This document shows, in pieces, positions 24,329-31,044 of a stretch of 38,618 nucleotides of DNA. The position numbers and the translations under genes were made by a program. Location of the stretch: positions 1 to 38,618 of IMG/VR virus record IMGVR_UViG_3300025137_000004; one strand, 5' to 3'. The notes beneath the pieces are model-generated. The model did no database searches and had not been told where the DNA came from. It saw nothing but the letters and a program-made list of their open reading frames with translations. The DNA is from a virus. Each line of letters begins with the position of its first letter. Position 1 is the stretch's first letter.

Positions 24329-25543
24329 ATGAATCCCCATACTTATACACAAGATGAAGTATACGATTTTACGACTAGGGAGCTAAAGCTCAAGTGTATT
24401 GAGAAATGTAAAGTTAAAGGTATTAAATCCTCATGGGTGCAAAGCTGTTCCAATGGAGACAGAATGAATTATTTAATTAGTGGTGTAACCCCTGATGAAT
24501 CGAAAACAACACCTCCTGCAAGTCCTCCTGCTGCGCACCCTGCTAGCACAAGCCCGAACAAGACACCAAGTGCTATTCAAAATGGTAGCATTGAAGACAT
24601 GATTGTAAAGCACCTTGAAAACAAGTTGGAAAACAAAGTGCAGACTAGCATGAAAATTATGCAAGACCAAGTAGCGACTGAACTTGAGCAGGCACAAGAT
24701 AGCTTGCGACCTCAGAGCATAGAAATCAAGGGCAAACCTACGATAAATTTAGAAGACGATGAAATTAGGCACCCTGCATTTGAGGATGTGTTCGAAGCGT
24801 TATTCTACAAGCAGAATGTATGCTTGGTCGGTCATGCAGGAACAGGTAAAAGCACACTCGTAAAACAGGTCTGGGATGTTCTTGCCGATACAGAAGACTT
24901 ACAAGCTAGCACAACTTTCCAGTATATTGGATGTTCAGCAGGGTTAAGTGAAGCACAGTTACTCGGTAAGATGGATGCGCATGGTAAATATCATACAGGA
25001 CTTGTTGTGGATAAGTTTGAAAATGGTGGACTAAATTTATGGGATGAAGCTGATGCTATGGATGGTAATGCAGGACTGATTAGAAATGCTATGTTAGATG
25101 GACAAGGATATATAGCTGTACCGAATAGAACAGAGAATCCAATCGCATGGAAACATGACAAGTATTACGATGCTAGCTGTATGAATACCTTTGGTGACGG
25201 ACAAGACTTTACATATAGTGGCAGAGGACAACAGGATTCAGCTACTTTAGACAGGCTAGGAGATACCACCATATTCGTTGATTATGACAAAGGCTTGGAG
25301 CTAGCTCTTATCGGTGAAGAGGATAAAAAGTGGGCAGATATGTTATGGGAGCTTAGAGAAAATGCACAAAAAGAACATCTCCATGAACGGATTATAAGCA
25401 CACGAAGGTTCGCAGATGCTCAAATATGGGCAAAAGCAGGCAAGTCAAGAAGGTGGTACTTAGACAGGATAACAGTAGCTTGGACTGATGAAGAAAAAGA
25501 CAAAGTAGCCCTTAATTCACTTAAACAATCATACGGAGGTTAA
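24329..25543 (+). CDS. MoxR/CobS-like AAA+ ATPase with SAP-like N-terminus
   Basis: The 404-residue protein has an N-terminal SAP-like segment (residues 15-50, TRELKLKCIEKCKVKGIK), a proline/serine linker (54-82) and a coiled coil (85-125). The AAA+ domain carries Walker A GHAGTGKST at 168-176, Walker B LNLWDEAD at 235-242, sensor-1 Asn 286, an arginine finger LDRLG (Arg 309) and a sensor-2-like STRR at 357-360. All key residues are present, so it is probably active. Family members (MoxR, CobS, RavA) work as hexamers with a VWA partner that delivers substrates. The next gene encodes such a partner. An AAGGAGAAAT ribosome site precedes the ATG. The target is unknown; phage relatives of CobS are seen in marine phages. 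Confidence 0.85.
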   Translation: MNPHTYTQDEVYDFTTRELKLKCIEKCKVKGIKSSWVQSCSNGDRMNYLISGVTPDESKTTPPASPPAAHPASTSPNKTPSAIQNGSIEDMIVKHLENKLENKVQTSMKIMQDQVATELEQAQDSLRPQSIEIKGKPTINLEDDEIRHPAFEDVFEALFYKQNVCLVGHAGTGKSTLVKQVWDVLADTEDLQASTTFQYIGCSAGLSEAQLLGKMDAHGKYHTGLVVDKFENGGLNLWDEADAMDGNAGLIRNAMLDGQGYIAVPNRTENPIAWKHDKYYDASCMNTFGDGQDFTYSGRGQQDSATLDRLGDTTIFVDYDKGLELALIGEEDKKWADMLWELRENAQKEHLHERIISTRRFADAQIWAKAGKSRRWYLDRITVAWTDEEKDKVALNSLKQSYGG

Positions 25544-25544
25544 T

Positions 25545-26399
25545 GTGGACAGAAAGTACGAAACATTACAATTTGAATCACTCAAACACATGCAATCTGA
25601 AATAAAGCGTAATGGATGGGAGCATAGCAAAACTGAGCAAAGATTCAATCATGAATGGACATATGGAAGTCATTTTGATAATTATGATACTCATATGCTA
25701 GCACTTAACCAAGGGCGTACTTCACCAAGTCTTATACGACACTATAAGAAAATTAGAAATATGCTAGAACGTAAATTAAAAGTATCAAAATATGCAGGTA
25801 AAGGCTTGTCATGTAAACGTAAACGTAGATATACAGATGATGGGGATGAAATAGATATTGACAGATTTCTAGCAAATTCTGACACACCTTGGGTAATAAC
25901 TAAGCGTAAAAGCAAGTCGAGAAACATAAAAATAGCAATTAATTTTGGATTATCTTGTGGCAATAATGAGCAGAGCTTTGCTAAGATTGTAAGTGCAGGA
26001 GCGTTCTTAAGTGATTTGCTTACTAAAATGGGTTACTCTGTAGAGGTATGGGGAGTCGATGCAAGTGGTTACAGAGGAAGCTTGGACTTAGATGAAGTAT
26101 GTACAGCGATAAAAATAAAAGATAGTGGGCAGAAATTAGATATACAGCGTGTACTTAGCATAGGATTGACAGGATTATTTAGAAATTTAGTATTTGGAAT
26201 TCTTGAAAAAAGATGGAAATCAGATTCTTCGCTTGGAACGCAAGTACAGATGTGTAATGAAATACGGAAAGAGCTTGGTTTTAACTATGTTATAGAACAA
26301 GAAATTGTAACCGATGAAAAGAAAACTTTAGATTACTTCGAAAAAGCAATATCAGACCTAGTAGAGAAAAGGGATGGTAAAACATGGGATTGGTTATAA
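25545..26399 (+). CDS. VWA-like (CobT/ViaA-type) partner of the AAA ATPase
   Basis: This 284-residue protein starts at GTG (25545), one base after the ATPase stop, with GGAGG five bases upstream. The N-terminal half is helical and basic. GDEIDIDRFL (100-109) matches the GDELD.D.. segment before the VWA domain of CobT-type proteins. The VWA core is RNIKIAINFGLSCGNN (126-141), then FAKIVSAGAFLSDLLTKMGYSVEVWGVD. The metal-site motif DxSxS is degenerate here (N-F-G-L-S, residues 133-137), so metal binding is doubtful. The pair resembles RavA-ViaA or MoxR-VWA systems used for complex remodelling. The degenerate site, as in some CobT relatives, would fit a substrate adaptor. Confidence 0.75.
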   Translation: MDRKYETLQFESLKHMQSEIKRNGWEHSKTEQRFNHEWTYGSHFDNYDTHMLALNQGRTSPSLIRHYKKIRNMLERKLKVSKYAGKGLSCKRKRRYTDDGDEIDIDRFLANSDTPWVITKRKSKSRNIKIAINFGLSCGNNEQSFAKIVSAGAFLSDLLTKMGYSVEVWGVDASGYRGSLDLDEVCTAIKIKDSGQKLDIQRVLSIGLTGLFRNLVFGILEKRWKSDSSLGTQVQMCNEIRKELGFNYVIEQEIVTDEKKTLDYFEKAISDLVEKRDGKTWDWL

Positions 26400-26441
26400 T
26401 ATAATTACATTTTGATATGAAATGAAAAATGAATTATATTA
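26397..26441 (+). promoter_or_regulatory. AT-rich inverted repeat after the VWA gene
   Basis: TAATATAATT and AATTATATTA form a perfect ten-base inverted repeat with a 25-base loop. It starts in the VWA stop codon region. It is AT-only, so it is weak as a terminator; an operator or partial mRNA hairpin is possible. Confidence 0.4.
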
Positions 26442-26475
26442 AAACACAATACCCAAAAGTAGATTAGGAGCTACC

Positions 26476-26901
26476 ATGACAGATAAAAAAAGAGAAACGA
26501 TGCTAGAAATGGCTTACGATTATGCAAATGATATGACTTGTTTTAGTAATATAGTAGGTGCAATAATTGAAACATCAACTGAAGAAAAAAAGCATAAAAT
26601 TAAATTGTTGTCGATATTTTGGCATATATTTTCAGATAATGCTACAATGGGAAAAAGAGCGAAAGAAGGAGAAATACAAGCACAAATAGGTTTTCAGAAA
26701 CTTACAGATAACATGGCTAGGCAAATAGGCATTATTGAGGATTCTGAAAGCATTATTTTTAAAATAGTAAAAGAAAAAGATAATGCGATAACTACTTCAG
26801 CTCAAATAATTCCTAAATTTGATGATGATTCAAACATTCCTACAAAAAACGAGATTGAAATGATGATAAAAACACATAAAAATAAAGGAGCAGAAGCGTA
26901 A
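26476..26901 (+). CDS. Early helical protein, 141 residues, unknown function
   Basis: This is a mostly helical protein with MTDKKRETMLEMAYDYANDM, a central HKIKLLSIFWHIFSDNAT and an acidic/basic C-terminus. An AGGAGCTACC ribosome site precedes it. It directly follows the AAA-VWA pair and could belong to the same function. There is no recognisable domain. Its stop overlaps the next start as TAATG. Confidence 0.6.
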   Translation: MTDKKRETMLEMAYDYANDMTCFSNIVGAIIETSTEEKKHKIKLLSIFWHIFSDNATMGKRAKEGEIQAQIGFQKLTDNMARQIGIIEDSESIIFKIVKEKDNAITTSAQIIPKFDDDSNIPTKNEIEMMIKTHKNKGAEA

Positions 26902-27053
26902 TGACTGAAAATGTAATTAATAAAATTACTGAAATATTTGATTCACAATCAAAGTTATTAAAACAACTAACAGAGCAAGCTGTTACTAATACTAAAGATA
27001 TTAAAAAAATAAAGGAGAGACTAAATGAACTTGACAGCAACAAAAGAAAATGA
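26901..27053 (+). CDS. Small coiled-coil protein, 50 residues
   Basis: The frame starts in the TAATG overlap with the 141-residue gene, after an AAAGGAGCAGAAGCG leader. The product MTENVINKITEIFDSQSKLL, continuing with LKQLTEQAVTNTKDIKKIKE, has a heptad pattern. It ends 29 bases inside the next gene. The coupling and the heptads support it; function unknown. Confidence 0.55.
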   Translation: MTENVINKITEIFDSQSKLLKQLTEQAVTNTKDIKKIKERLNELDSNKRK

Positions 27054-27414
27054 ACCTTTTATTATAAAAGGAGTAACAGCGCAAGAAATGGAGAATGAAG
27101 GTTACTTTATAAATGTAACAAATTATGCGCAGCAATTTGGTATTCAACCAATAGTAAGAATAACCCAAGGAGTTGATAGTTTGCTAGCAAAACTTAGCGA
27201 TGACCATAACCATTGGGACAGTTACCATGATGCACTTGATTCACTAATATCTCTATTTAGAGAAAAAGTAATCGAGTTAAGTGATAACAAACTTAAATAC
27301 TTTGAATCATGTGGAGATATGATTACGCTTAAATTTCACGAACATAAGATATGGATAGCAAAAGATTATACAAGTGGAGATGCTGTACATATATTTTTAC
27401 CAAACGAGTATTAA
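27025..27414 (+). CDS. Early protein, 129 residues, unknown function
   Basis: An AAAGGAGAGACTAA ribosome site precedes the ATG. It begins MNLTATKENEPFIIKGVTAQ. It has a histidine- and aspartate-rich middle (LSDDHNHWDSYHDALDSL) and a beta-rich C-terminus (KFHEHKIWIAKDYTSGDAVH). The HNHWDSYH cluster could bind metal, but no family is recognised. The overlap with the previous gene suggests coupling. Confidence 0.6.
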   Translation: MNLTATKENEPFIIKGVTAQEMENEGYFINVTNYAQQFGIQPIVRITQGVDSLLAKLSDDHNHWDSYHDALDSLISLFREKVIELSDNKLKYFESCGDMITLKFHEHKIWIAKDYTSGDAVHIFLPNEY

Positions 27415-27431
27415 ACTAAAGGGAAAAAACA

Positions 27432-27656
27432 ATGAAAGTATCACAGGTTATAAGAATTTTAACTGATAATTATGAATTGGATGATAATATTATTATAGAT
27501 TGGTTTGGGCATGAAATGTACGATGAAGAAACAGACGAAAATTTATGGAATAAAGTTGTTACATCCGTTGAAATGAATAGCAAAGTAGAGTACGCTTCCG
27601 AACAAATGCATGATATTATAAATGAAGTAATATTAGAAGAAAAAGGAGAAATCTAA
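27432..27656 (+). CDS. Small acidic protein, 74 residues
   Basis: The product begins MKVSQVIRILTDNYELDDNI and contains VEMNSKVEYASEQMHDIINE. It is acidic and helical. An AAAGGGAAAAAAC leader precedes the ATG, and the stop overlaps the next start as TAATG. The pattern resembles small phage proteins of the type LI..L.....DD.I...WW, but I cannot name a family. Confidence 0.6.
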   Translation: MKVSQVIRILTDNYELDDNIIIDWFGHEMYDEETDENLWNKVVTSVEMNSKVEYASEQMHDIINEVILEEKGEI

Positions 27657-28222
27657 TGACTAATACAATAAAACCCCTTACACAAATACAAAAAAAGTAT
27701 CTTAAAGAACGTGTTGATGATATAGTTAATTCTTTTAACAGGCAGATGGAAAGAGCATGTAGAGATATAACACCGACTGACATAGAGGGTAATAAAACGC
27801 TTTTTAAAGCTTTAACAACAGGCGACCTTGATTGGATGCATGATACAAATATTGCTAGCATGGTAAAAACAAAGGTCAATCAAGGAGATTTTAGCACATA
27901 CTACTCTAATGGAGTAGGTACTTTAGAGCTACAGTTGATAGACTTGATTGTAGGTGTAGATGACTTTGTTAAAAAAAGAAAAGACATAGGAAAAGCGCAA
28001 GAAAAAGCAAAACATGAACTAATGAATCAATATCGTTTAAAAGCAGAAACCTTAACAGATAAAGCTATTTTAGAAGGAACAGACATATCCAAGCAAGTAG
28101 ACTTCTTGAGAATAGAGTGCAATACAGCTGTTGTGCAGTATGTTCAAGAATGGAAACACGTTGATACTTGGGATAAAAAAGACGAAGTTACAATGTCTAA
28201 AGCAAGCGAAATGGTAGCTTAG
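27656..28222 (+). CDS. Early helical protein, 188 residues, unknown function
   Basis: This is a long helical protein (LTQIQKKYLKERVDDIVNSF; FNRQMERACRDITP) with a central loop (FSTYYSNGVGTLELQLIDLI) and a charged C-terminal helical region. It is the last gene of the first early operon and is followed by a hairpin and a new promoter. No family is recognised. Confidence 0.65.
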   Translation: MTNTIKPLTQIQKKYLKERVDDIVNSFNRQMERACRDITPTDIEGNKTLFKALTTGDLDWMHDTNIASMVKTKVNQGDFSTYYSNGVGTLELQLIDLIVGVDDFVKKRKDIGKAQEKAKHELMNQYRLKAETLTDKAILEGTDISKQVDFLRIECNTAVVQYVQEWKHVDTWDKKDEVTMSKASEMVA

Positions 28223-28236
28223 TATTTAAAGAGGAT

Positions 28237-28265
28237 GAGGGTGCTAGCAAAAAACTAACACCCTC
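28237..28265 (+). terminator. Hairpin at the end of the first early operon
   Basis: GAGGGTG pairs with CACCCTC. After one mismatch, TAG pairs with CTA around a seven-base loop. The ascending arm contains GCTAGC. No U run follows, so it is a pause or mRNA-end hairpin rather than a classical intrinsic terminator. It lies 15 bases after the stop of the 188-residue gene. Confidence 0.5.
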
Positions 28266-28299
28266 TAGTTCGACATTGAGAAAGGAGAGGATGTGAACT

Positions 28300-28329
28300 T
28301 TGACAGATATTAGAATTTATATCCATAAT
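28300..28329 (+). promoter_or_regulatory. Sigma-70-like promoter of the second early operon
   Basis: A perfect TTGACA (28300-28305) is followed after 18 bases by CATAAT (28324-28329). This is the best promoter match in the window and lies between two gene blocks in a 194-base gap. The next gene starts at 28417, so the leader is about 80 bases. Confidence 0.7.
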
Positions 28330-28336
28330 TAACAAG

Positions 28337-28379
28337 TATGCAAAGTATTAATTACAAAAAAACAAATATTTCTTGCATA
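28337..28379 (+). promoter_or_regulatory. Inverted repeat TATGCAA/TTGCATA in the second operon leader
   Basis: Two perfect seven-base arms (28337-28343 and 28373-28379) flank an AT-rich 29-base stretch just downstream of the promoter. A second TATAAT (28378-28383) overlaps the right arm. The arrangement suggests an operator or a second start site. Confidence 0.45.
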
Positions 28380-28416
28380 TAATACAATACTTTAATAAAT
28401 TAAAAGGTAATACGTT

Positions 28417-28674
28417 ATGAAACGCAATACTAAACTATGTGAATTAGAAAACTTTCAAGAGTTTTTTATTCCAAGCATAAACACAAAAGGAATTCTTATT
28501 TCTAACGGACTTGGCAGTTCTAAAGTTATTTATAAAAATGTAAAGCTCACAGATAAAATGGGCGAACGTACATCTGTTAGAGATGTAACTCAACACATAT
28601 CACCTGAAACTGAGGTAATAACAAATGGAAACATTAACAGTAAACTTCAAAAAAGATTCAGTCGGAAAAATTAA
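28417..28674 (+). CDS. Early protein, 85 residues, unknown function
   Basis: This is the first gene after the promoter at 28300. The product begins MKRNTKLCELENFQEFFIPS. It has a beta-rich middle (KGILISNGLGSSKVIYKNVK) and a basic end. An AAAAGGTAATACGTT leader precedes it. It overlaps the next gene by 50 bases. No family is recognised. Confidence 0.55.
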   Translation: MKRNTKLCELENFQEFFIPSINTKGILISNGLGSSKVIYKNVKLTDKMGERTSVRDVTQHISPETEVITNGNINSKLQKRFSRKN

Positions 28675-28852
28675 TAAAATAAAGATAATATCATATCTTG
28701 AAAGAAAAGGAATTCCTTTTAAGTTTAAATCTGAAAAAGAAAAACCTATTCCAAAAAAAATATGTGATAAATGTGGCAGTTTGCTTTACGAAAACCCTGA
28801 TTGTGATGAATGTATTCGCAATGTTGTAGGGGAAGTTTATTACGGAGAATAA
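28625..28852 (+). CDS. Zinc-ribbon protein, 75 residues
   Basis: The C-terminal half holds CDKCGSLLYENPDCDEC, two Cys-x-x-Cys pairs that form a small zinc ribbon. The N-terminal half is basic (NFKKDSVGKINKIKIISYLE). It is translated from an ATG inside the previous gene with a GAGG ribosome site about ten bases upstream. Nucleic-acid or protein binding is likely. It is the last gene before the structured RNA at 28861. Confidence 0.65.
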   Translation: METLTVNFKKDSVGKINKIKIISYLERKGIPFKFKSEKEKPIPKKICDKCGSLLYENPDCDECIRNVVGEVYYGE

Positions 28853-28860
28853 TTAACATT

Positions 28861-28938
28861 AGGCGCAAGTTATTTTAGTTTATTGGTTACTAAAATCGCA
28901 AGGTTTTTATTGTTTCCTTGTTGTCTCTCCTTGCGCCT
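28861..28938 (+). ncRNA. Candidate structured RNA closed by a nine-base stem, with an alternative fold
   Basis: AGGCGCAAG (28861-28869) pairs perfectly with CTTGCGCCT (28930-28938). Inside are two hairpins: ATTTTAG/CTAAAAT (28872-28878 with 28890-28896) and CAAGG/CCTTG (28899-28903 with 28916-28920). This gives a three-way junction. The 3' arm can instead pair as CCTTGCG (28929-28935) with CGCAAGG (28897-28903), and TTTATTTTT follows. That alternative stem would resemble a terminator, so a switch or attenuator is possible. It lies in a gene-free 117-base gap before the ribbon-helix-helix gene. It matches no RNA family I know. Confidence 0.55.
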
Positions 28939-28969
28939 TTATTTTTAAACAGTAAAAAAAGGAGAAAAG

Positions 28970-29188
28970 ATGAGTAAAAAAGAAGATAAATGGGCGAAGA
29001 ATAATAAATTAGTTGCTGTATATATAAATGAAAGTATGCATTATCGTTTAGATATGTTAGCAAGAAAAGAATCGAGGTCATTAAGTTCGCAAGTAAAACA
29101 CATGATGCTTTATTATTTTGAAAATGAAACAGAATGGAGTTCCAAAGGAAGTCTTACTATTAATAATGGTAATATTACTTTAGATTAA
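28970..29188 (+). CDS. Ribbon-helix-helix (Arc/CopG-like) DNA-binding protein, 72 residues
   Basis: Residues about 12-45 (KLVAVYINESMHYRLDMLAR, then KESRSLSSQVKHMMLYYF) fit a beta strand, helix, turn and helix as in Arc, MetJ or CopG-type regulators. Such proteins bind as dimers to repeated short half-sites. The TAAACCT half-sites in the control region are a natural candidate target, but this pairing is inference. The gene is preceded by the structured RNA and an AAAGGAGAAAAG ribosome site, so its own synthesis may be regulated at the RNA level. Confidence 0.75.
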   Translation: MSKKEDKWAKNNKLVAVYINESMHYRLDMLARKESRSLSSQVKHMMLYYFENETEWSSKGSLTINNGNITLD

Positions 29189-29214
29189 ACAGATAAAAAG
29201 AGAAAGGAGTTGTT

Positions 29215-29892
29215 ATGCCTGTAGATATACATGGAAAACAATATGCAACTGTTAACGAAAGAATAACAGAACTTCACAATGATTACAAGGGAAGTTGTTC
29301 TATTATAACAGAAATTGCAGAATCAGATAGTGGAACAGTAAGAGTAAAAGCAACGTTAACGCTTGTTGAAATGAGCGAAGGATTGGTTAGTCACAGCAAT
29401 ACCTACACAGGACATGCTGAAGAGATTATCGGTTCTAGCTTAATAAACAAAACTAGCGCACTTGAAAACGCAGAAACGAGTGCAGTTGGTAGAGCGCTTG
29501 CATTTGCAGGTTTTTCAACAGATGCTAGCATAGCTTCGGCAGATGAAGTTGCTAACGCTATAATAAATCAAAACAGTACCCCTTCCACGACACAAAAAGC
29601 ACAAGATGAACAGGTTGATAATACTGATTACGATAATCTTGATTGGAAAGTTGAAAGAGAAAACGCTCTAACCTTTGGTAAGAATAAAGGTACAGCTTGG
29701 AAAGACATAGAGGATGGTTACTTAGCTTGGCTAGCAGGCAAAAAAGATAGTAAAAACGCTCGCTTTGCTGACTTAGAGCAAAACTACAGGATTGTAATGC
29801 AACCTACAAGCAAGCAAGAAGATAAAAAACCTGAACCAAAAAAGATAGAAAATGTTTTAGAAGAGCATATTCAGGATTTATTCGATGAATAA
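29215..29892 (+). CDS. Single-strand-annealing-like recombination protein with C-terminal GK-type domain
   Basis: Residues 1-120 have the signature VKATLTLVE, YTGHAEEIIG, INKTSALENAETSAVGRALA and FAGF...SIASADEV. It is common in phage proteins placed beside recombination genes and resembles the core of ERF/Rad52-like annealing proteins. Residues about 150-190 (LTFGKNKGTAWKDIEDGYLAWL) match the FGK.KG...YL.WL module found in DNA-processing proteins. This would be a DNA-binding annealing protein with an accessory domain. The family assignment is by pattern only. It overlaps the next gene by eight bases. Confidence 0.6.
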   Translation: MPVDIHGKQYATVNERITELHNDYKGSCSIITEIAESDSGTVRVKATLTLVEMSEGLVSHSNTYTGHAEEIIGSSLINKTSALENAETSAVGRALAFAGFSTDASIASADEVANAIINQNSTPSTTQKAQDEQVDNTDYDNLDWKVERENALTFGKNKGTAWKDIEDGYLAWLAGKKDSKNARFADLEQNYRIVMQPTSKQEDKKPEPKKIENVLEEHIQDLFDE

Positions 29893-30238
29893 AAAAAGCA
29901 AAGAAATTGTTTCACATGCTGTTTACTCTACAACAGGAAATGTTATTGGTGTTGTTATTGATGATACATTTCACAAGAGAGTAAACTCAAGTAAGCATTT
30001 CTTAAGAAAACCACCTGCGATTGCATTTGATGAAAGGAGTATTTTAGATGCTGAAAAACTTGGAGCTAACAAGCTAATGGTACACGACAAAGATACAAAA
30101 CGTAGATACATGGCTAGTTACGAAGAGTTTAAATCTAATGCATTTAAAGTTGATAGAGGTTTTGGAAAGCAAGAGGCTCTAGCTATTGCTTATTGGCGAG
30201 TGCTTGACCCAAAACAAATGACAATGTTTAAATCGTAA
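29885..30238 (+). CDS. Early protein, 117 residues, unknown function
   Basis: The product begins MNKKSKEIVSHAVYSTTGNV. It contains RVNSSKHFLRKPPAIAFDER and ends WRVLDPKQMTMFKS. It resembles small phage proteins that accompany annealing proteins, but I cannot name it. The start overlaps the recombination gene, so the two are coupled and may act together. Confidence 0.6.
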   Translation: MNKKSKEIVSHAVYSTTGNVIGVVIDDTFHKRVNSSKHFLRKPPAIAFDERSILDAEKLGANKLMVHDKDTKRRYMASYEEFKSNAFKVDRGFGKQEALAIAYWRVLDPKQMTMFKS

Positions 30239-30242
30239 AACA

Positions 30243-30353
30243 ATTAGGGGTGATTGCTTTTAATTAACTAATTGGTTAGAGTTTTTGAGGAGTCGAGGCT
30301 ATAATTGATTGGTAATTTGAAAAGTGAAAAGTGTTGGCGCACTCACCCCTAAT
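30243..30353 (+). ncRNA. Candidate structured RNA closed by an eleven-base stem
   Basis: ATTAGGGGTGA (30243-30253) pairs perfectly with TCACCCCTAAT (30343-30353), enclosing about 90 bases with no gene. Smaller possible hairpins inside are CTAA-TTGG-TTAG and GTG-TTGGCG-CAC. An acceptor-like GGGGTGA/TCACCCC end and a TTGGTTAG stretch recall a tRNA, but the length, the lack of a T-arm and the absence of an anticodon arm rule that out. The design (long closing stem, inner hairpins, then a ribosome site) repeats that of 28861-28938. The RNA could be a regulator, a processed sRNA or an mRNA leader of the 69-residue gene. Confidence 0.55.
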
Positions 30354-30372
30354 AATTTAAAAAGGAATAACA

Positions 30373-30582
30373 ATGGCAGATATTAATTTTAAAGATAAAA
30401 CAGTAAAAGAACTTGTAAAGAAATTTATAGTTCGTAGTATTACTTCTAGTAAAAAACATGGAAATACAATAGACCAAGTAAAAAAACCCAATATTAAATG
30501 GGTAGAAGAAGCTTTAGAAGAAGCAATGGATTTGTGTGTTTATTTGCAAAGATTGCATGACAAATTAAAAAAGGAGAGTTAA
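30373..30582 (+). CDS. Early helical protein, 69 residues
   Basis: The product begins MADINFKDKTVKELVKKFIV and contains NIKWVEEALEEAMDLCVYLQRL. The EEALEEAMDL..YLQRL helix is common in phage nucleotide-metabolism-like small proteins (MazG-like helices), but it is too short for an enzyme. The AAAAGGAATAACA ribosome site follows the structured RNA by a few bases. Confidence 0.6.
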   Translation: MADINFKDKTVKELVKKFIVRSITSSKKHGNTIDQVKKPNIKWVEEALEEAMDLCVYLQRLHDKLKKES

Positions 30583-30584
30583 TA

Positions 30585-30740
30585 ATGAAAAGAAAAACGT
30601 ACATGAGAAACAGAAAGTTTACAAGTCACAATGCACTTTCACAAAAAGAGATGTTTATAAATGATATGAAGAAAAAACTAAAAAAACTTATGGAAGGAGT
30701 AACAGATAATGGGAAGACAACAAAAGCAAAAAGGCAATAG
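30585..30740 (+). CDS. Small basic protein, 51 residues
   Basis: The frame begins two bases after the previous stop with an AAGGAGAGTT ribosome site and ends 32 bases inside the nuclease gene. The product (MKRKTYMRNRKFTSHNALSQ, ending KTTKAKRQ) is rich in Arg, Lys and Met. It is probably real because of its ribosome site and coupling. Function unknown. Confidence 0.55.
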   Translation: MKRKTYMRNRKFTSHNALSQKEMFINDMKKKLKKLMEGVTDNGKTTKAKRQ

Positions 30741-31044
30741 AATTGAACGCAAGATTGTAGGTATGCTAGCAGAGCGCAGCGTAGAATCAAAAAGAACCTG
30801 GGGTTCTTCTGGTGCTAGCATGGGATTAGATGACGAAGTAGATATTGTTATATCAAAAATAAACGAAGTTAAGCTAGATAACGATATATATTTGCAGGTA
30901 AAAGGAAGAAGAAAACTAGCAAACTATATTAAGCCTAAAGAAAACGTTATACAAGCTCAAGTACTTGTTCAAGATAGAGAGCAACCTTTGGTTGTTATTA
31001 ACTTTGAAGATTATGTAGAATACATTAAATTAAAAAACGCATGA
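30709..31044 (+). CDS. PDDEXK-type nuclease, Holliday-junction-resolvase-like
   Basis: The 111-residue protein has the layout G..IERKIVGMLAER, RTWGSSGAS, the Asp pair in DDEVDIVI and the YLQVKGRRK motif. These match the E...D...QVK core of small archaeal-type Holliday-junction resolvases and VRR-like nucleases. It would resolve branched DNA during replication or before packaging, in partnership with the annealing protein upstream. A GGAG ribosome site is seen in the overlap with the previous gene. Its stop overlaps the next start as ATGA. Confidence 0.7.
   Translation: MGRQQKQKGNRIERKIVGMLAERSVESKRTWGSSGASMGLDDEVDIVISKINEVKLDNDIYLQVKGRRKLANYIKPKENVIQAQVLVQDREQPLVVINFEDYVEYIKLKNA

Noticed and set aside
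24473-24697. 74-codon minus-strand frame in the AAA ATPase gene
   Set aside because: It is antisense to the proline-rich linker and coiled coil, where biased codons keep the opposite strand open. No other evidence supports it.
30243-30353. tRNA-like features (GGGGTGA/TCACCCC end, TTGGTTAG)
   Set aside because: The length is about 111 bases, no T-arm with a TTCRA loop and no anticodon arm can be drawn. It is kept as a structured RNA candidate only.
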